From an uncultured Propionibacteriaceae bacterium (GTDB lineage Bacteria > Actinomycetota > Actinomycetes > Propionibacteriales > Propionibacteriaceae): a stretch of DNA of 64,000 bases. The position numbers were made by a program, and so were the translations under genes. The notes under the pieces were generated by a model, which made no database searches, was not told where the DNA came from, and was given only the letters and a program-made list of their open reading frames with translations. Below are positions 25,539-34,321 of this stretch, piece by piece. Where the stretch lies: positions 143,972 to 207,971 of the forward strand of contig CALIWR010000003.1 of assembly GCA_938046585.1 (NCBI GenBank), given 5' to 3'. Position 1 is the stretch's first letter. Each line of letters starts with the position of its first letter.

Positions 25539-25645
25539 GCGCGGGGATGTTGATCATGGTCGAGGTCGGGGCAGTTCCTGGGCAGTGCATAACGGGTGGC
25601 CATACTCCCGCGGAGCAGTCCAGCCCAACCCCGTCCAGCTCCTGA
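25001..25645 (+). CDS. Putative lipoprotein of the type VII locus, copy 2
   Basis: This 214-residue tandem paralogue of the preceding gene starts MSLMKRQVLACLVVWVAAAC, with the same lipobox. From the lipobox to residue about 190 it is identical to copy 1 as far as I can read. It then diverges into a new C-terminus, GQCITGGHTPAEQSSPTPSS. The ATG at 25001 overlaps nothing, but a GTG at 24989 and an ATG at 25010 are alternative starts. The DNA identity covers roughly 500 bp at an offset of 598 bp, so the duplication or a gene conversion event is recent. The extended serine-proline tail is unique to this copy. Confidence 0.75.
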   Translation: MSLMKRQVLACLVVWVAAACAAGGGSQSTPVPSPSPSVVTSPGDTPRGSNEPTGPTRELPWPTPAAQAIDQKTMEERYRPIVVDAMAAAEQQFGPMQWTETPHSRFERSLNRTCSLAIWARGYNTALGGPSVGWLDRHNQFLARYGFDPITAERWSAGGHTVLATAKPAENVAYSVSWNGAGMLIMVEVGAVPGQCITGGHTPAEQSSPTPSSS

Positions 25646-25705
25646 CCTGCCCCGGCAGGGCGCGGCGGTCGCGGTCGGACTAGCAGCCGTGATAGGGATG
25701 GTCAC

Positions 25706-26203
25706 ATGGCTACCGTCACCCTTCACGGAAACCCCGTCACCACCTGCGGCGAGCTGCCGGCCGTAGGCTCTGCGGCGCCCGACGCCACCATGACCACACC
25801 CGGCCTGGAGGACTTCACTGTGTCCTCGCTGCGCGGCCGGCGCGTGATCCTCACCATCTTCCCCAGCATCGACACCGGCGTCTGCGCCACCAGCGTGCGC
25901 CGCTTCAACGAGCACGCCGCCAAGCTGGAGAACACCCGGGTGGTTTGCGTCTCGGCTGATCTGCCGTTTGCCCTGGGTCGATTCTGCGGCGCAGAGGGCA
26001 TCGACAACGTCAGCACGGCCTCCACCTTCCGTTCTGACTTCGGCACCTCGTACGGCGTCAGCCTGACTGATTCTGCGATGCGGGGGCTGCTGGCCCGCGC
26101 GGTGGTGGTGCTCGACGAGCAGGGCCAGGTCATCCACACCGAACTGGTGCCTGAGATTGGGCAGGAACCGAACTATGAGGCAGCCCTGGCCGCGCTGGCC
26201 TGA
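25706..26203 (+). CDS. tpx: Thiol peroxidase Tpx (atypical 2-Cys peroxiredoxin)
   Basis: This 165-residue cytoplasmic peroxiredoxin reduces peroxides with electrons from thioredoxin. The peroxidatic Cys60 lies in FPSIDTGVCATSVRRFN, a diagnostic Tpx motif. The resolving Cys94 lies in LPFALGRFCGAEGI, giving the typical 34-residue spacing. The C-terminal RAVVVLDEQGQVIHTELVPE is also conserved. Length agrees with the family's usual 165-168 residues. It is a single gene, with its 3' end overlapping the convergent VWA gene by 31 bases, so neither can have a private terminator there. Confidence 0.96.
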   Translation: MATVTLHGNPVTTCGELPAVGSAAPDATMTTPGLEDFTVSSLRGRRVILTIFPSIDTGVCATSVRRFNEHAAKLENTRVVCVSADLPFALGRFCGAEGIDNVSTASTFRSDFGTSYGVSLTDSAMRGLLARAVVVLDEQGQVIHTELVPEIGQEPNYEAALAALA

Positions 26204-27414
26204 CGACGCTGAGCGGCCCAGGCGCCGATGTCGGCACGCCCGATTGCGGCCGCCATCAGGTCCGGGAAGGCGTCCGGGGTACAGGCGAAACAGGGAATCC
26301 CGAGCGCTGCCAGGGCAGCCGCGTTGTCGTGCTCGTACGACGGGGTCCCGTCATCGGCCAGGGCCAGCAGCACCACCACGGTGGCCCCGGCCTGCTGGAA
26401 AGCGGCCAGCTGGCGGATCATCTGCTCTGAGCCCTGACCCTCGTACAGGTCGCTGATCAAGACGAAGACCGTGTCTTGGGGTTTAGTGAGCAGCTCCTCG
26501 CAGTAGGCCAGGGCACGGGGGGTGTCGTTGCCGCCGCCTAGCTGGGTGCCGAAGATCACCTCGATCGGGTCCTGCAGTTCGGCGGTGAGATCGACCACGG
26601 AGGTGTCGTACACGACCAGGCTGGTCTTCACGGCCCGGATCGACGCCAGGACACAGGCGAAGATCGAGGCGTACACCACCGAGGTGGCCATCGAGCCGGA
26701 CTGGTCGACGCAGAGCACAATCTCGCGTTGGAAACCAGTCTGCCGGCGCCCGTACCCCACCAGCCGTTCCGGAACCACCGTCCGCTGCTCGGGCAGATAG
26801 TGCTGCAGGTTCGCGGTGATGGTCCGGGCCCAGTCGATGTCGCCCAGTAGCGGCCGGCGGGTACGCTGGGCGCGGTTCAGGGCGCCGCGTACCGACGAAC
26901 GGAGCTTGTCGGCGATCCGTTTCTCGACCTGCTCGACCACGGTCGCCACCACCTGTCGGGCGGTCGCCTTTGCCTCCTGCGGCATCAACGACTGCAACTC
27001 GACCAGGGTCGACACCAGGTGGACGTCGGGCTGTACCGTGCTCATCAGCTCCGGCTCCAGCAGCAGCCGCTTCAACCCCAGCCGTTCGATCGCGTCGGAC
27101 TGCATCACCTGCACCACGCTGGTCGGGAAGTAGCGGCGGATGTCACCCAGCCAGCGCGCCACCCTAGGCGCCGACGACCCCATCCCGACCACCAGGTTCT
27201 CCTTCGAGCCGGGCTCACCGTCGGAGGTGTTGTCGTACAACATCCCCAACGCCCGATCCATCGCCTGGTCATCGCCGCTGAGACCCGCACCGCTACCGTC
27301 GGGGGAGGCGCCGAGCAGCAACCGCCAACGCCGGGCCGGTTCCGACGGTACGTCCTCGGGTCGCAGCCCCAGCTGCTGGTCGGTCTCGATGCCGTCAGTG
27401 AGGTGGTCAGGCAT
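26173..27414 (-). CDS. VWA-domain protein of the MoxR-linked module
   Basis: This 413-residue protein ends in a von Willebrand A domain. The MIDAS motif is seen as CVDQSGSMATSVVYASIF near residue 230, with the threonine and aspartate partners in TQLGGGNDTPRALAYCE and FVLISDLYEGQGSEQM. The N-terminal half, with LGMLYDNTSDGEPGSKENLV and RYFPTSVVQVMQSDAIERLG, is helical and typical of MoxR-associated VWA proteins. Its ATG at 27414 overlaps the upstream DUF5682 gene by 8 bases. With the AAA ATPase two genes upstream it probably forms a chaperone-like assembly that acts on metal-binding or conflict-related targets. The precise target is unknown. Confidence 0.88.
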   Translation of the reverse strand: MPDHLTDGIETDQQLGLRPEDVPSEPARRWRLLLGASPDGSGAGLSGDDQAMDRALGMLYDNTSDGEPGSKENLVVGMGSSAPRVARWLGDIRRYFPTSVVQVMQSDAIERLGLKRLLLEPELMSTVQPDVHLVSTLVELQSLMPQEAKATARQVVATVVEQVEKRIADKLRSSVRGALNRAQRTRRPLLGDIDWARTITANLQHYLPEQRTVVPERLVGYGRRQTGFQREIVLCVDQSGSMATSVVYASIFACVLASIRAVKTSLVVYDTSVVDLTAELQDPIEVIFGTQLGGGNDTPRALAYCEELLTKPQDTVFVLISDLYEGQGSEQMIRQLAAFQQAGATVVVLLALADDGTPSYEHDNAAALAALGIPCFACTPDAFPDLMAAAIGRADIGAWAAQRRQASAARAAS

Positions 27415-29722
27415 GGCTCTCCTGTCTCGGCTCGGCCCCGAGCAGCAGCCGGACCGTCGCCAGCGCCTCGGCGAGTTCCTGGTACGGCAGATCATCGGAG
27501 CCGATGACCGTCTCGTTGGCGCCGCCCTGGATCAGCGCGGCCTGCTCGGCGATCGCCCGCCGCTCCGGCTGGTTGTACGAGCCGAAGGCCCGGCGCAGCA
27601 CCGGGAGCACCTCGATGAAATCGTGCGGGCCTAGCTCGCAGACCCACTGGTGGACGGTGGCCAGCACCTGCCGGTCATGGACCAGCAGCAACGCCGACCC
27701 GGACAGGAAACCCTCCGCGAACGAGGCCCGTTCAGCCACCGTCGGGCCGTGGCTGAGGGCCCGTCCGAGCAGGGCGACCATCTCCTCGCGCGGCATCCGG
27801 CCCGCGTCGAACAGGGTCCGGGCCAGCCGCCCGGCCAGCAGCCCGGGCACGTCAGCGCGGCCCAGCACGTGGGCCAGGGCGGTGAACCACCGGTCCCGGG
27901 CCGGCTCGCCGAGCAGCCCGATCGCGTCGGTGACGTCGTCGACCGACTGGCGCAGGTACGCCGCGGCCTGCGCCGACAAGCCAGAGACCGCTGCCGGCAG
28001 GCCGGCCACCACGCGGGCCAGGATCGCCTCGGCCACGCCCAGCAACAGGCTGGTGTCGGTGCCGCGGACGTTGCCGTAGCGCTGGGCCCGCAGCAGCGTC
28101 GGCAACGCGGTCATCAGGTGCGTGATGTCAGCCTCGTGCGCGGCCCGAGCGTCGAGGGCTGCCAGTAGCGGCGGCAGCGCCCCGGCCAGCTCAGCTAGCA
28201 GCGCCTGCTGCACCCGCGAGGTGACGTCGATCAGGTCGCCCGGGTTGGCGACCAGGCAGGCCTCGGCTGCCGAGGCCACGGTCGTCCCCCAGGTCGAGGC
28301 GAGCACGATTTGGACGGCCAGGTGCGGATCCCAGGCCAGCTCCCAGGCCTCTTTGAAGGTGCCGGTGCCGGAGACGTACGACATCGTGCCCCACCCGATC
28401 TCGAGCACGTTCAGCCGGTGCAGCAGCCGAGACTTGGCCCGGTCGATCTGCTTGCGCAGGTCCAGGACCACCTTTTTCGGTTGCGGACTCATCGTCAGCC
28501 GGGCCGACTTCGCCTGCCGACGCAGGTCGGCGTCTAGCGGGACTAGCGGCGCCTTCTCAGGCACCTCGCCCAGTTCCTCGCCGATCACCAGGTCGCGGGT
28601 TACGTAGTCCAGCGCCAGCGCCCGGCCCTCGCACATCACGGCTAGGGCCGCCTCCTGGACCTCGTCGAGCCCGGCCAGGGGCCGCTGCCGCAGTGCGGCC
28701 AGGGTCTCGGCCAGGCGGGTGGCCTCGATCGCGTGGGCCGAGGACACCGGCAGGTCCCGGGCGCGCAGGACCTGGGCGACTGCGGTGAACCAGCGCGCGA
28801 TGGTCTGATCCGGCGACCGGAACAGGTGCTGGTACCAGCCGGGCGATACGATCCCGGCCCCGTACCCGGAGGCGAAGGAGAGCCGGGAATGGGTCCACGG
28901 CACCCAGGCCGCGGCCACCTTGGTCTTGGGTAGCCTCCGCAGCAGCCGCTGGTCGGCGGCAGCGGCCGGGAGCTTGCCGCTCAGCGCTGGGGCGTGCCAG
29001 GCGCCGCAGACCACTGCGACCCGGTCGTGACTACGCAGCGCCGCCCGCAGCTGCTGGCGCATCTGCGCCTCGCGGCGGTCCTCGTGTAGCTGTTCGGTCT
29101 CGCTGCGGGTCGGGGGCGCGGCCGCTCGCAGGTGCGTCATGGCTTCGGTGATCGCGTCGAAGGGGTCGCCCTCGGTGCGGTGTTCGATGACGTCGTCCCA
29201 CCAGCGTTCCGGGTCGTCGTAGCCGGCGGTACGGGCTAGTACTGCGATCGGGTCGCTACGGATCGGGTCGATCGGATCCTCCGGGGATCCTTCCGGCTCG
29301 CAGTCCTGATCGCTGTCGGCGGCACTATCGTCCGCGTCGGAATCATCTTCGTCAGGGGTCGGCTCCTCGGCCTGACGTTCGGCCAGCACCACCGCGGCCG
29401 GCAGGTCGATGAAACGGACCTCGCGGTGGTGGTCCACCGCCCAGGTCAGCGCCTGCCATTCGGGGGAGAAGACCGCGAACGGCCAGTACCCGGCATTGGC
29501 CGGGTCCGTGACCTGGTACGCGAGCAGCGCCACCGGTGGCCGCAAGCCCTGCCCGACCCAGGCCACCAGGTCATTCGCCTCCGGCGGGCCCTCGATCAAG
29601 ACCAGGTCCGGGTCATGTTCGGTCAGCGCCGCGACCACAGCCCGAGCCGAGCCGGGGCCGTGGTGGCGGACCCCCAACACCCGTAGCTGCCGCACCGCCC
29701 CCGGTTCGTCATGCTCTGTCAT
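27407..29722 (-). CDS. DUF5682 family protein (ChaN/TraB-like fold candidate)
   Basis: This 771-residue cytoplasmic protein begins with VLGVRHHGPGSARAVVAALT followed by DPDLVLIEGPPEANDLV. That pairing of GxRHxGPGS with a downstream LIEGP is what I associate with DUF5682, and it resembles TraB/ChaN/EreA-type proteins. An acidic low-complexity insert occupies residues about 118-150, and VVCGAWHAPAL supplies a second histidine motif near residue 225. The long C-terminal half is helical. It sits between the MoxR ATPase and the VWA gene, overlapping the latter. Members of this module are widespread in actinobacteria, but no biochemical function is established to my knowledge. Confidence 0.8.
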   Translation of the reverse strand: MTEHDEPGAVRQLRVLGVRHHGPGSARAVVAALTEHDPDLVLIEGPPEANDLVAWVGQGLRPPVALLAYQVTDPANAGYWPFAVFSPEWQALTWAVDHHREVRFIDLPAAVVLAERQAEEPTPDEDDSDADDSAADSDQDCEPEGSPEDPIDPIRSDPIAVLARTAGYDDPERWWDDVIEHRTEGDPFDAITEAMTHLRAAAPPTRSETEQLHEDRREAQMRQQLRAALRSHDRVAVVCGAWHAPALSGKLPAAAADQRLLRRLPKTKVAAAWVPWTHSRLSFASGYGAGIVSPGWYQHLFRSPDQTIARWFTAVAQVLRARDLPVSSAHAIEATRLAETLAALRQRPLAGLDEVQEAALAVMCEGRALALDYVTRDLVIGEELGEVPEKAPLVPLDADLRRQAKSARLTMSPQPKKVVLDLRKQIDRAKSRLLHRLNVLEIGWGTMSYVSGTGTFKEAWELAWDPHLAVQIVLASTWGTTVASAAEACLVANPGDLIDVTSRVQQALLAELAGALPPLLAALDARAAHEADITHLMTALPTLLRAQRYGNVRGTDTSLLLGVAEAILARVVAGLPAAVSGLSAQAAAYLRQSVDDVTDAIGLLGEPARDRWFTALAHVLGRADVPGLLAGRLARTLFDAGRMPREEMVALLGRALSHGPTVAERASFAEGFLSGSALLLVHDRQVLATVHQWVCELGPHDFIEVLPVLRRAFGSYNQPERRAIAEQAALIQGGANETVIGSDDLPYQELAEALATVRLLLGAEPRQESHA

Positions 29723-29758
29723 GACATTCCTTGACGGTCTGGCTGTGGGGCTGCGTGC

Positions 29759-30853
29759 TCACCCCACCACCTCGCGGGCGGCACGGTAGAAGTCGTGCCA
29801 GTCACGACGCTGGCGGACCACGGCCTCCAGGTACTCGTTCCACGTGGTGGCGTCGGCCACCGGATCCTTGACTACCGAGCCCCGGATCCCGGCTGCGACG
29901 TCCCCGGCCCGCAGCACCCCGTCGCCGAAGTGCGCGGCCAGCGCCAGGCCATTAGTCACCACAGAGATCGCTTCGGCCGTACTGAGGGTGCCGGTCGGCA
30001 CCTTGAGCGAAGTCTTCCCGTCCTCGGTGGCTCCCTGCCGCAGCTCGCGGAAGATCGTCACCACCCTCCGGATCTCGGCCTCGGCGCCCTCAGCCGGCGG
30101 CAGCGACAGCGCTTGGCCCAGCTCGGCGACCCGTTTGGTCACGATCTGGATTTCTTCCTCGGCCGACGCCGGCAACGGCAACACCACGGTATTGAAGCGG
30201 CGCCGCAGGGCCGAGGAAAGATCATTGACGCCTCGGTCGCGGTCGTTGGCGGTGGCGATCACATTGAAGCCGCGTTTGGCTTGGACCTCGGTAGTCAGCT
30301 CCGGCACCGGCAGCGACTTCTCGCTGAGGACGGTGATCAGGGCGTCTTGGACGTCGGACGGCATCCGGGTCAGTTCCTCGATCCGGGCGATCGCGCCGGT
30401 GTCCATGGCCACCATCACCGGTGACGGCACCAGCGCCGCCTGGGAGGGGCCCTCGGCGATCAGCCGGGCGTAATTCCACCCGTACCGGACGGCTTCCTCG
30501 GCGGTCCCGGCGGTGCCCTGCACTAGCAGGGTCGAGGTGCCCGAGACTGCCGCGGCCAGGTGCTCCGAGACCCACGACTTCGCCGTACCGGGCACTCCGA
30601 GCAGCAACAGTGCCCGGTCGGTGGCCAAGGTGGCGACGGCGGTCTCGAGCAGCCGCCGGTTGCCGACGTACTTGGGGGAGATCACGGTGCCGTCAGCGAG
30701 GCTGCCACCGATCAAGTACGTCACCACTGCCCACGGCGACAGCCGCCACCGCTGCGGGCGGGGCCGGTCGTCGGCGCGGGCCAGCGCGGCCAGCTCGTCG
30801 GCGAATTGCTGCTCGGCGTGGGGCCGCAGCAGCGTCTCGGTGGTCTCGGTCAT
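29759..30853 (-). CDS. MoxR-family AAA+ ATPase
   Basis: This 364-residue AAA+ protein has Walker A GVPGTAKSWVSEHLAA near residue 73. The helix-two insert and the Walker B/sensor region are seen in VMVAMDTGAIARIEELTRMP followed by DVQDALITVLSEKSLPVPE. Sensor 1 is FNVIATANDRDRGVNDLSSA, followed by the arginine-finger region LRRRFNTVVLPLP. These are hallmarks of the MoxR branch. The ATG at 30853 is preceded by GAGGAGG and starts MTETTETLLRP, while a longer frame upstream has no good ribosome-binding site. The gene is third of five in the module, between the DUF5691 and DUF5682 genes. Confidence 0.92.
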   Translation of the reverse strand: MTETTETLLRPHAEQQFADELAALARADDRPRPQRWRLSPWAVVTYLIGGSLADGTVISPKYVGNRRLLETAVATLATDRALLLLGVPGTAKSWVSEHLAAAVSGTSTLLVQGTAGTAEEAVRYGWNYARLIAEGPSQAALVPSPVMVAMDTGAIARIEELTRMPSDVQDALITVLSEKSLPVPELTTEVQAKRGFNVIATANDRDRGVNDLSSALRRRFNTVVLPLPASAEEEIQIVTKRVAELGQALSLPPAEGAEAEIRRVVTIFRELRQGATEDGKTSLKVPTGTLSTAEAISVVTNGLALAAHFGDGVLRAGDVAAGIRGSVVKDPVADATTWNEYLEAVVRQRRDWHDFYRAAREVVG

Positions 30854-30905
30854 GGGTACCTCCTCGCCGGGCGGCGGTCGAAGCAACAGGGTCTGGTGTG
30901 GGGGC

Positions 30906-32327
30906 TCATCCGGGTCCCCGGTGCAGGCTGGTCCACAAGGTGTCACGTACCGTGAGCATGGTCGCCGCCTGCAGGATCTGGTTGCGGGTCTGGGGCGGCA
31001 GCTCGCTGTTGGTGTCGACCAGTTCCCGGATCCGCCAGGCCCAGGCCCCGGCCGCGTCTGCCCGGACCCCCAACGCTAGGGGCGTCGTCAGGTCTGCCGG
31101 CAGGGGGTCACGCTGGACGACCGGCCGGCGCAGGACGGCGAGGACGGTCTCGGCCAGGTCGTCCGGCCAGGGCCGCGGCTGGTTCTCCAGCGCGGGGCCC
31201 AGATAGCGACGGTTGAGGTCGGTAACCAGCCGGATCAGGGCCTCACCTCGGGCCACCGGGAGCAGAGCGCGGTCACGGTAGCCGACCTCGACCAGGTCAG
31301 CCGCCAGCTGGGCGTCGTGCCACTGGACTGCGGCCTCAGCCAACAGCTCATGGATCAGTTCGGCCCCCTTGATGCCCAACCAATCCCGGGTCTTGACACC
31401 TAGCCAGCGCGGGTAGTCAGGCGGCGGTACGGCCTGCAGCACCCAGAGGAGGGCGACGTCGGGATTCTGCGCTGAGAAGCCGTCCCGCTGGGCGGCCGGG
31501 TCTGGCTGGGGCAGCACCACCTGCACCTGTCGCCGGTCCAGGTCGATGTGCAGCACCCCGGGCAGGCGAGCCCCCATCCGGCTGCGGTACGCCGAGCCGG
31601 GCAGTCGTCCCAGGGCCTCGCTTGCCGCCTCGCGGACCAGCCGAGAACGGTCATCCAGGGCCGATTCCAGAAAGCCCTCGTCGCCAGGGTCGAGGCTCTC
31701 GGCCAGCGTCCTCAGGAACGCCACCCGCAGCGCCGCGGGGCTGTTCGACCATTCCGCGGCGACCAGTTCCCGCCCAGCGGCTGGGTCGTCGGCTCGTACC
31801 TGATGCAGATACGCCAGCCGCTGCGACTCGGTTCCCAGCTGCCACGGATCGGCCGGTTCCGGTTCGGACGGCTGGCTGACCTGTTCCCACCACCTTCCGC
31901 GTTCCCCGCCGACCAGCCGGGCTGCGGCCTGGACCCGGACGTTCGGATGGTCGATCAGGCCGACCAGCAGCCGGTGCGGCAGCCGGCAGCCGGCCTGCCG
32001 TAGCCAGCCGAGCGCCTCCTCCATCAGCTCGGCCCGGTGGGCGGCGGACCGTACCGGGCCCTCGGCCCGCAGCCCAGCCAGGGCGGTCACGAAATCGCCG
32101 GGCGGTTCGGGCAGGGTCTCCGACGGGGCTGGTACGACCGGGGCGGCGATTCTGGTGGCGACGGCTCCGCGCCGGACCACGGCCAGCGCCGCGGCGGCGT
32201 CGAGCAGGCTGGCGGCGTCGGCCGCCGGGTCGGCCGGGTCATGTTCCGGAAGGCCCAGATCAAGTCGTGGCAGCGGGCGTTTCCCGGCCCCGATGGCGGC
32301 TACTGCCGCCAGCTCCGCAAAGCTCAC
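30906..32327 (-). CDS. DUF5691 family protein
   Basis: This 473-residue soluble protein starts at a GTG (VSFAELAAVAAIGAGKRPL) that overlaps the stop of the SWIM-domain gene by 4 bases. Its middle shows HEAT-like helical pairs, for instance RLPHRLLVGLIDHPNVRVQA and RSRLVREAASEALGRLPGSA. The C-terminal half contains the strand-rich VLHIDLDRRQVQVVLPQPDP. I assign DUF5691 from these features and from its consistent partnership with MoxR and SWIM genes in actinobacteria. The frame is open about 280 bases further upstream, but that part overlaps the SWIM gene and is not counted. Function is unknown; a scaffold role is conceivable. Confidence 0.75.
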   Translation of the reverse strand: MSFAELAAVAAIGAGKRPLPRLDLGLPEHDPADPAADAASLLDAAAALAVVRRGAVATRIAAPVVPAPSETLPEPPGDFVTALAGLRAEGPVRSAAHRAELMEEALGWLRQAGCRLPHRLLVGLIDHPNVRVQAAARLVGGERGRWWEQVSQPSEPEPADPWQLGTESQRLAYLHQVRADDPAAGRELVAAEWSNSPAALRVAFLRTLAESLDPGDEGFLESALDDRSRLVREAASEALGRLPGSAYRSRMGARLPGVLHIDLDRRQVQVVLPQPDPAAQRDGFSAQNPDVALLWVLQAVPPPDYPRWLGVKTRDWLGIKGAELIHELLAEAAVQWHDAQLAADLVEVGYRDRALLPVARGEALIRLVTDLNRRYLGPALENQPRPWPDDLAETVLAVLRRPVVQRDPLPADLTTPLALGVRADAAGAWAWRIRELVDTNSELPPQTRNQILQAATMLTVRDTLWTSLHRGPG

Positions 32328-33607
32328 AGCGGCACCACCTGGCGGTCGAGGACGACCGCGGTTGGCAGTAGCCCGTCGCGGGAGATCTCCCCCAGCAGCG
32401 TGGTCGGATGTCCCCCGGTGTACGCGAGGACGGCCGGGAGGTCGCTGCCGAGTAGGGGGATCGCCTCGCCGTCGAGGTCGATCAGGTGGTCGCGCCCGAG
32501 CGAGCCGTCGATCACCACGGGGTATTCGGTCAGCCAGGGGTCCTGCGCCAGTTGGGCCCGCCAGGTCCGTACCGCCTCGGTGACCGTGGCGCCGCGGCGG
32601 TGCCATTCGGCCACCGGGTGGTATCCGGTCTGGGATCCGACCAAGGCCCGCAGCCGGGGCTGGGTGGGGTAGTAGTGCAGGCCGGCGTCAACCGCGCTGC
32701 CGGGGATCAAAGAGGTGTCGACGGCCCCGCCGTACGGGGTGAAGAACAGCACCTGGGCCGGCTGGCCGGTCTGCTGACCCCACAGCCACACCCGGCGCAT
32801 CGAGACCTGTTCCTCTTGGGAATCACGCAGCCCGGCCACGACCCAGCGGTCAGTGACCGGTGGCTCGGCGGTGACAGTCTCCTGAGCGATGTGGTAGCCG
32901 AGGTGCATGCGGACTGTCGCCCGCAGTCCCTCGCTGAGGCTGTCACTGCGCGGGGCAGCTGTCGCCAACAGGTGCAGCATCCCGAACTCATCGAGGACCG
33001 TGTCCAACCAACGACTGCCGCGGGGGGCCAGCGCCAGCTCCCGCAGCCGGGCCGCCACCCCCGGAGCCTGGGCGTCCACCATCCGGGCCGCCAACTGCTG
33101 TAAGGCGTCCGAGCGGAGGTTGGCGAGGCCGTTGCCGACCTGGTCGGTTAGCCAGCGTTCCAGCTCGGACATGCCCTGCCGGACTCGCTCGTCCCGCTCG
33201 GCGGCCCGGGCGGCGGCGGCCGCGGCCTGGGAGTCGGTACGCTGCCGGGCTTCCTTGGGGGTCTGCGCGGCCTCGCGCCGCTGTCGGGCGGCGGACCATT
33301 CCGCAGCGAAGGCGCTGATGGTGCCGCCCTCGTCGATGTGTCCCTCGGCCCATAGGAAAAGCAGCCCCAGGACATGCTTGCAGGGGAACTTTCGCGACGG
33401 GCAGGAGCACCGGTAGCTCGGGGCGCAGACGTCGATCGCGACCGAGTACGGGGTCTTGCCGGAACCACGGCAGGAGCCCCACAGCAGCGGATCGGCCCAG
33501 CCTACGTCGCTCCACGGGGCGGGGGTAGCGAGTTTGCGTCCGGCGACTTGCGAGGCGGAATCGGGGGCCAGTGTCATCACTCGGTCCACCGACCACCGCT
33601 GCGCCAT
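32324..33607 (-). CDS. SWIM zinc-finger protein of the MoxR module
   Basis: This 427-residue protein carries a SWIM zinc finger near residues 75-95. YRCSCPSRKFPCKHVLGLL contains the CxC and the CxH pair. A long charged helical stretch follows (AAEWSAARQRREAAQTPKEA to QGMSELERWLTDQVG). The C-terminal half is mixed, with DRWVVAGLRDSQEEQVSMRR and VLFFTPYGGAVDTSLIP. SWIM domains bind nucleic acid or protein. It is the first gene of the five-gene module and starts at an ATG at 33607, giving MAQRWSVDRVMTLAPDSA. The DUF5691 start overlaps its stop, so all downstream members are probably co-transcribed from here. Confidence 0.88.
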   Translation of the reverse strand: MAQRWSVDRVMTLAPDSASQVAGRKLATPAPWSDVGWADPLLWGSCRGSGKTPYSVAIDVCAPSYRCSCPSRKFPCKHVLGLLFLWAEGHIDEGGTISAFAAEWSAARQRREAAQTPKEARQRTDSQAAAAAARAAERDERVRQGMSELERWLTDQVGNGLANLRSDALQQLAARMVDAQAPGVAARLRELALAPRGSRWLDTVLDEFGMLHLLATAAPRSDSLSEGLRATVRMHLGYHIAQETVTAEPPVTDRWVVAGLRDSQEEQVSMRRVWLWGQQTGQPAQVLFFTPYGGAVDTSLIPGSAVDAGLHYYPTQPRLRALVGSQTGYHPVAEWHRRGATVTEAVRTWRAQLAQDPWLTEYPVVIDGSLGRDHLIDLDGEAIPLLGSDLPAVLAYTGGHPTTLLGEISRDGLLPTAVVLDRQVVPL

Positions 33608-33858
33608 GCAGTGCAGGGTAGCGGCCGGCGGTGCCCCCTGCCAGGGCGGAAGGTGGCGGATCCGCCGACGGCTGGCCCAGATCGCCCGGGTGTTGCGTAC
33701 CGGTTCCGATGCGGAACGCTGGCAGCGCCAGCGCGACCTGCTGCGGCAGCACATCTGCCATCTGCAACGGATGGTCCGTGCAGTGGGACGACTATCTCGG
33801 GTACGACGCCGAGCTGGCGGCGAAGGATGGGTGGTCCGTGCAGTGGGGCGACTATTGA
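33606..33858 (+). pseudogene. Possible frameshifted small ORF remnant with two direct repeats
   Basis: On the plus strand one frame reads RRRLAQIARVLRTGSDAERW and continues QRQRDLLRQHICHLQRMV with strongly GC-biased third positions. Near 33770 the bias moves to the next frame, which reads GWSVQWDDYLGYDAELAAKD and then GWSVQWGDY before a TGA at 33856. The sequence TGGTCCGTGCAGTGGG occurs at about 33772 and 33830, giving the GWSVQW repeat. This may be a broken gene or random high-GC sequence. The rest of 33859-34321 shows no gene I can support, only the leader of the exporter operon. Confidence 0.3.
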
Positions 33859-34321
33859 GGCCTGCGGCGGGACGGTATCAGGCGGGTGGCGGCGACCGAA
33901 GAGTCGACAGGGTCGACACTACCCGCGTTTGAGCGCCTGGGCCGCCCGACGCTCGACAGCCTGGGCGGTACGCATCGCCTGGTGCGCCCACGGTCAGGTG
34001 ACAGCGCAACGCCTCCAGCGCTACCGTCAACATGGCGTCGTCCAGCGGGCCCGGATCGGCATTTGGGGTGGATGCTAGGCTCCGATCCAGATCGCGAGTG
34101 ATTCCGATTATCGAGGATTGCCGGATGAGCGGTTTCGGGGGGCCTGATCGGGCCCGGCATGGCGCCGGGCAGCGGGGCTTCACCGCTGTTCGGGATGAGC
34201 CTCGTACCGCGGGGGAAGAGCTTGCGGATAGTGAAATCGAGAGGTGGTCGACGGGTTCGGCCAGAGGGGGTTGCCGGGACCTTTGGTCCTGGCAACATGA
34301 GCGAACTGGAGAGAAGGGACG

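Noticed and set aside
24409..25645. The duplicated lipoprotein region as an insertion sequence
   Set aside because: There is no transposase frame and no inverted terminal repeat; the repeats are direct and coding.
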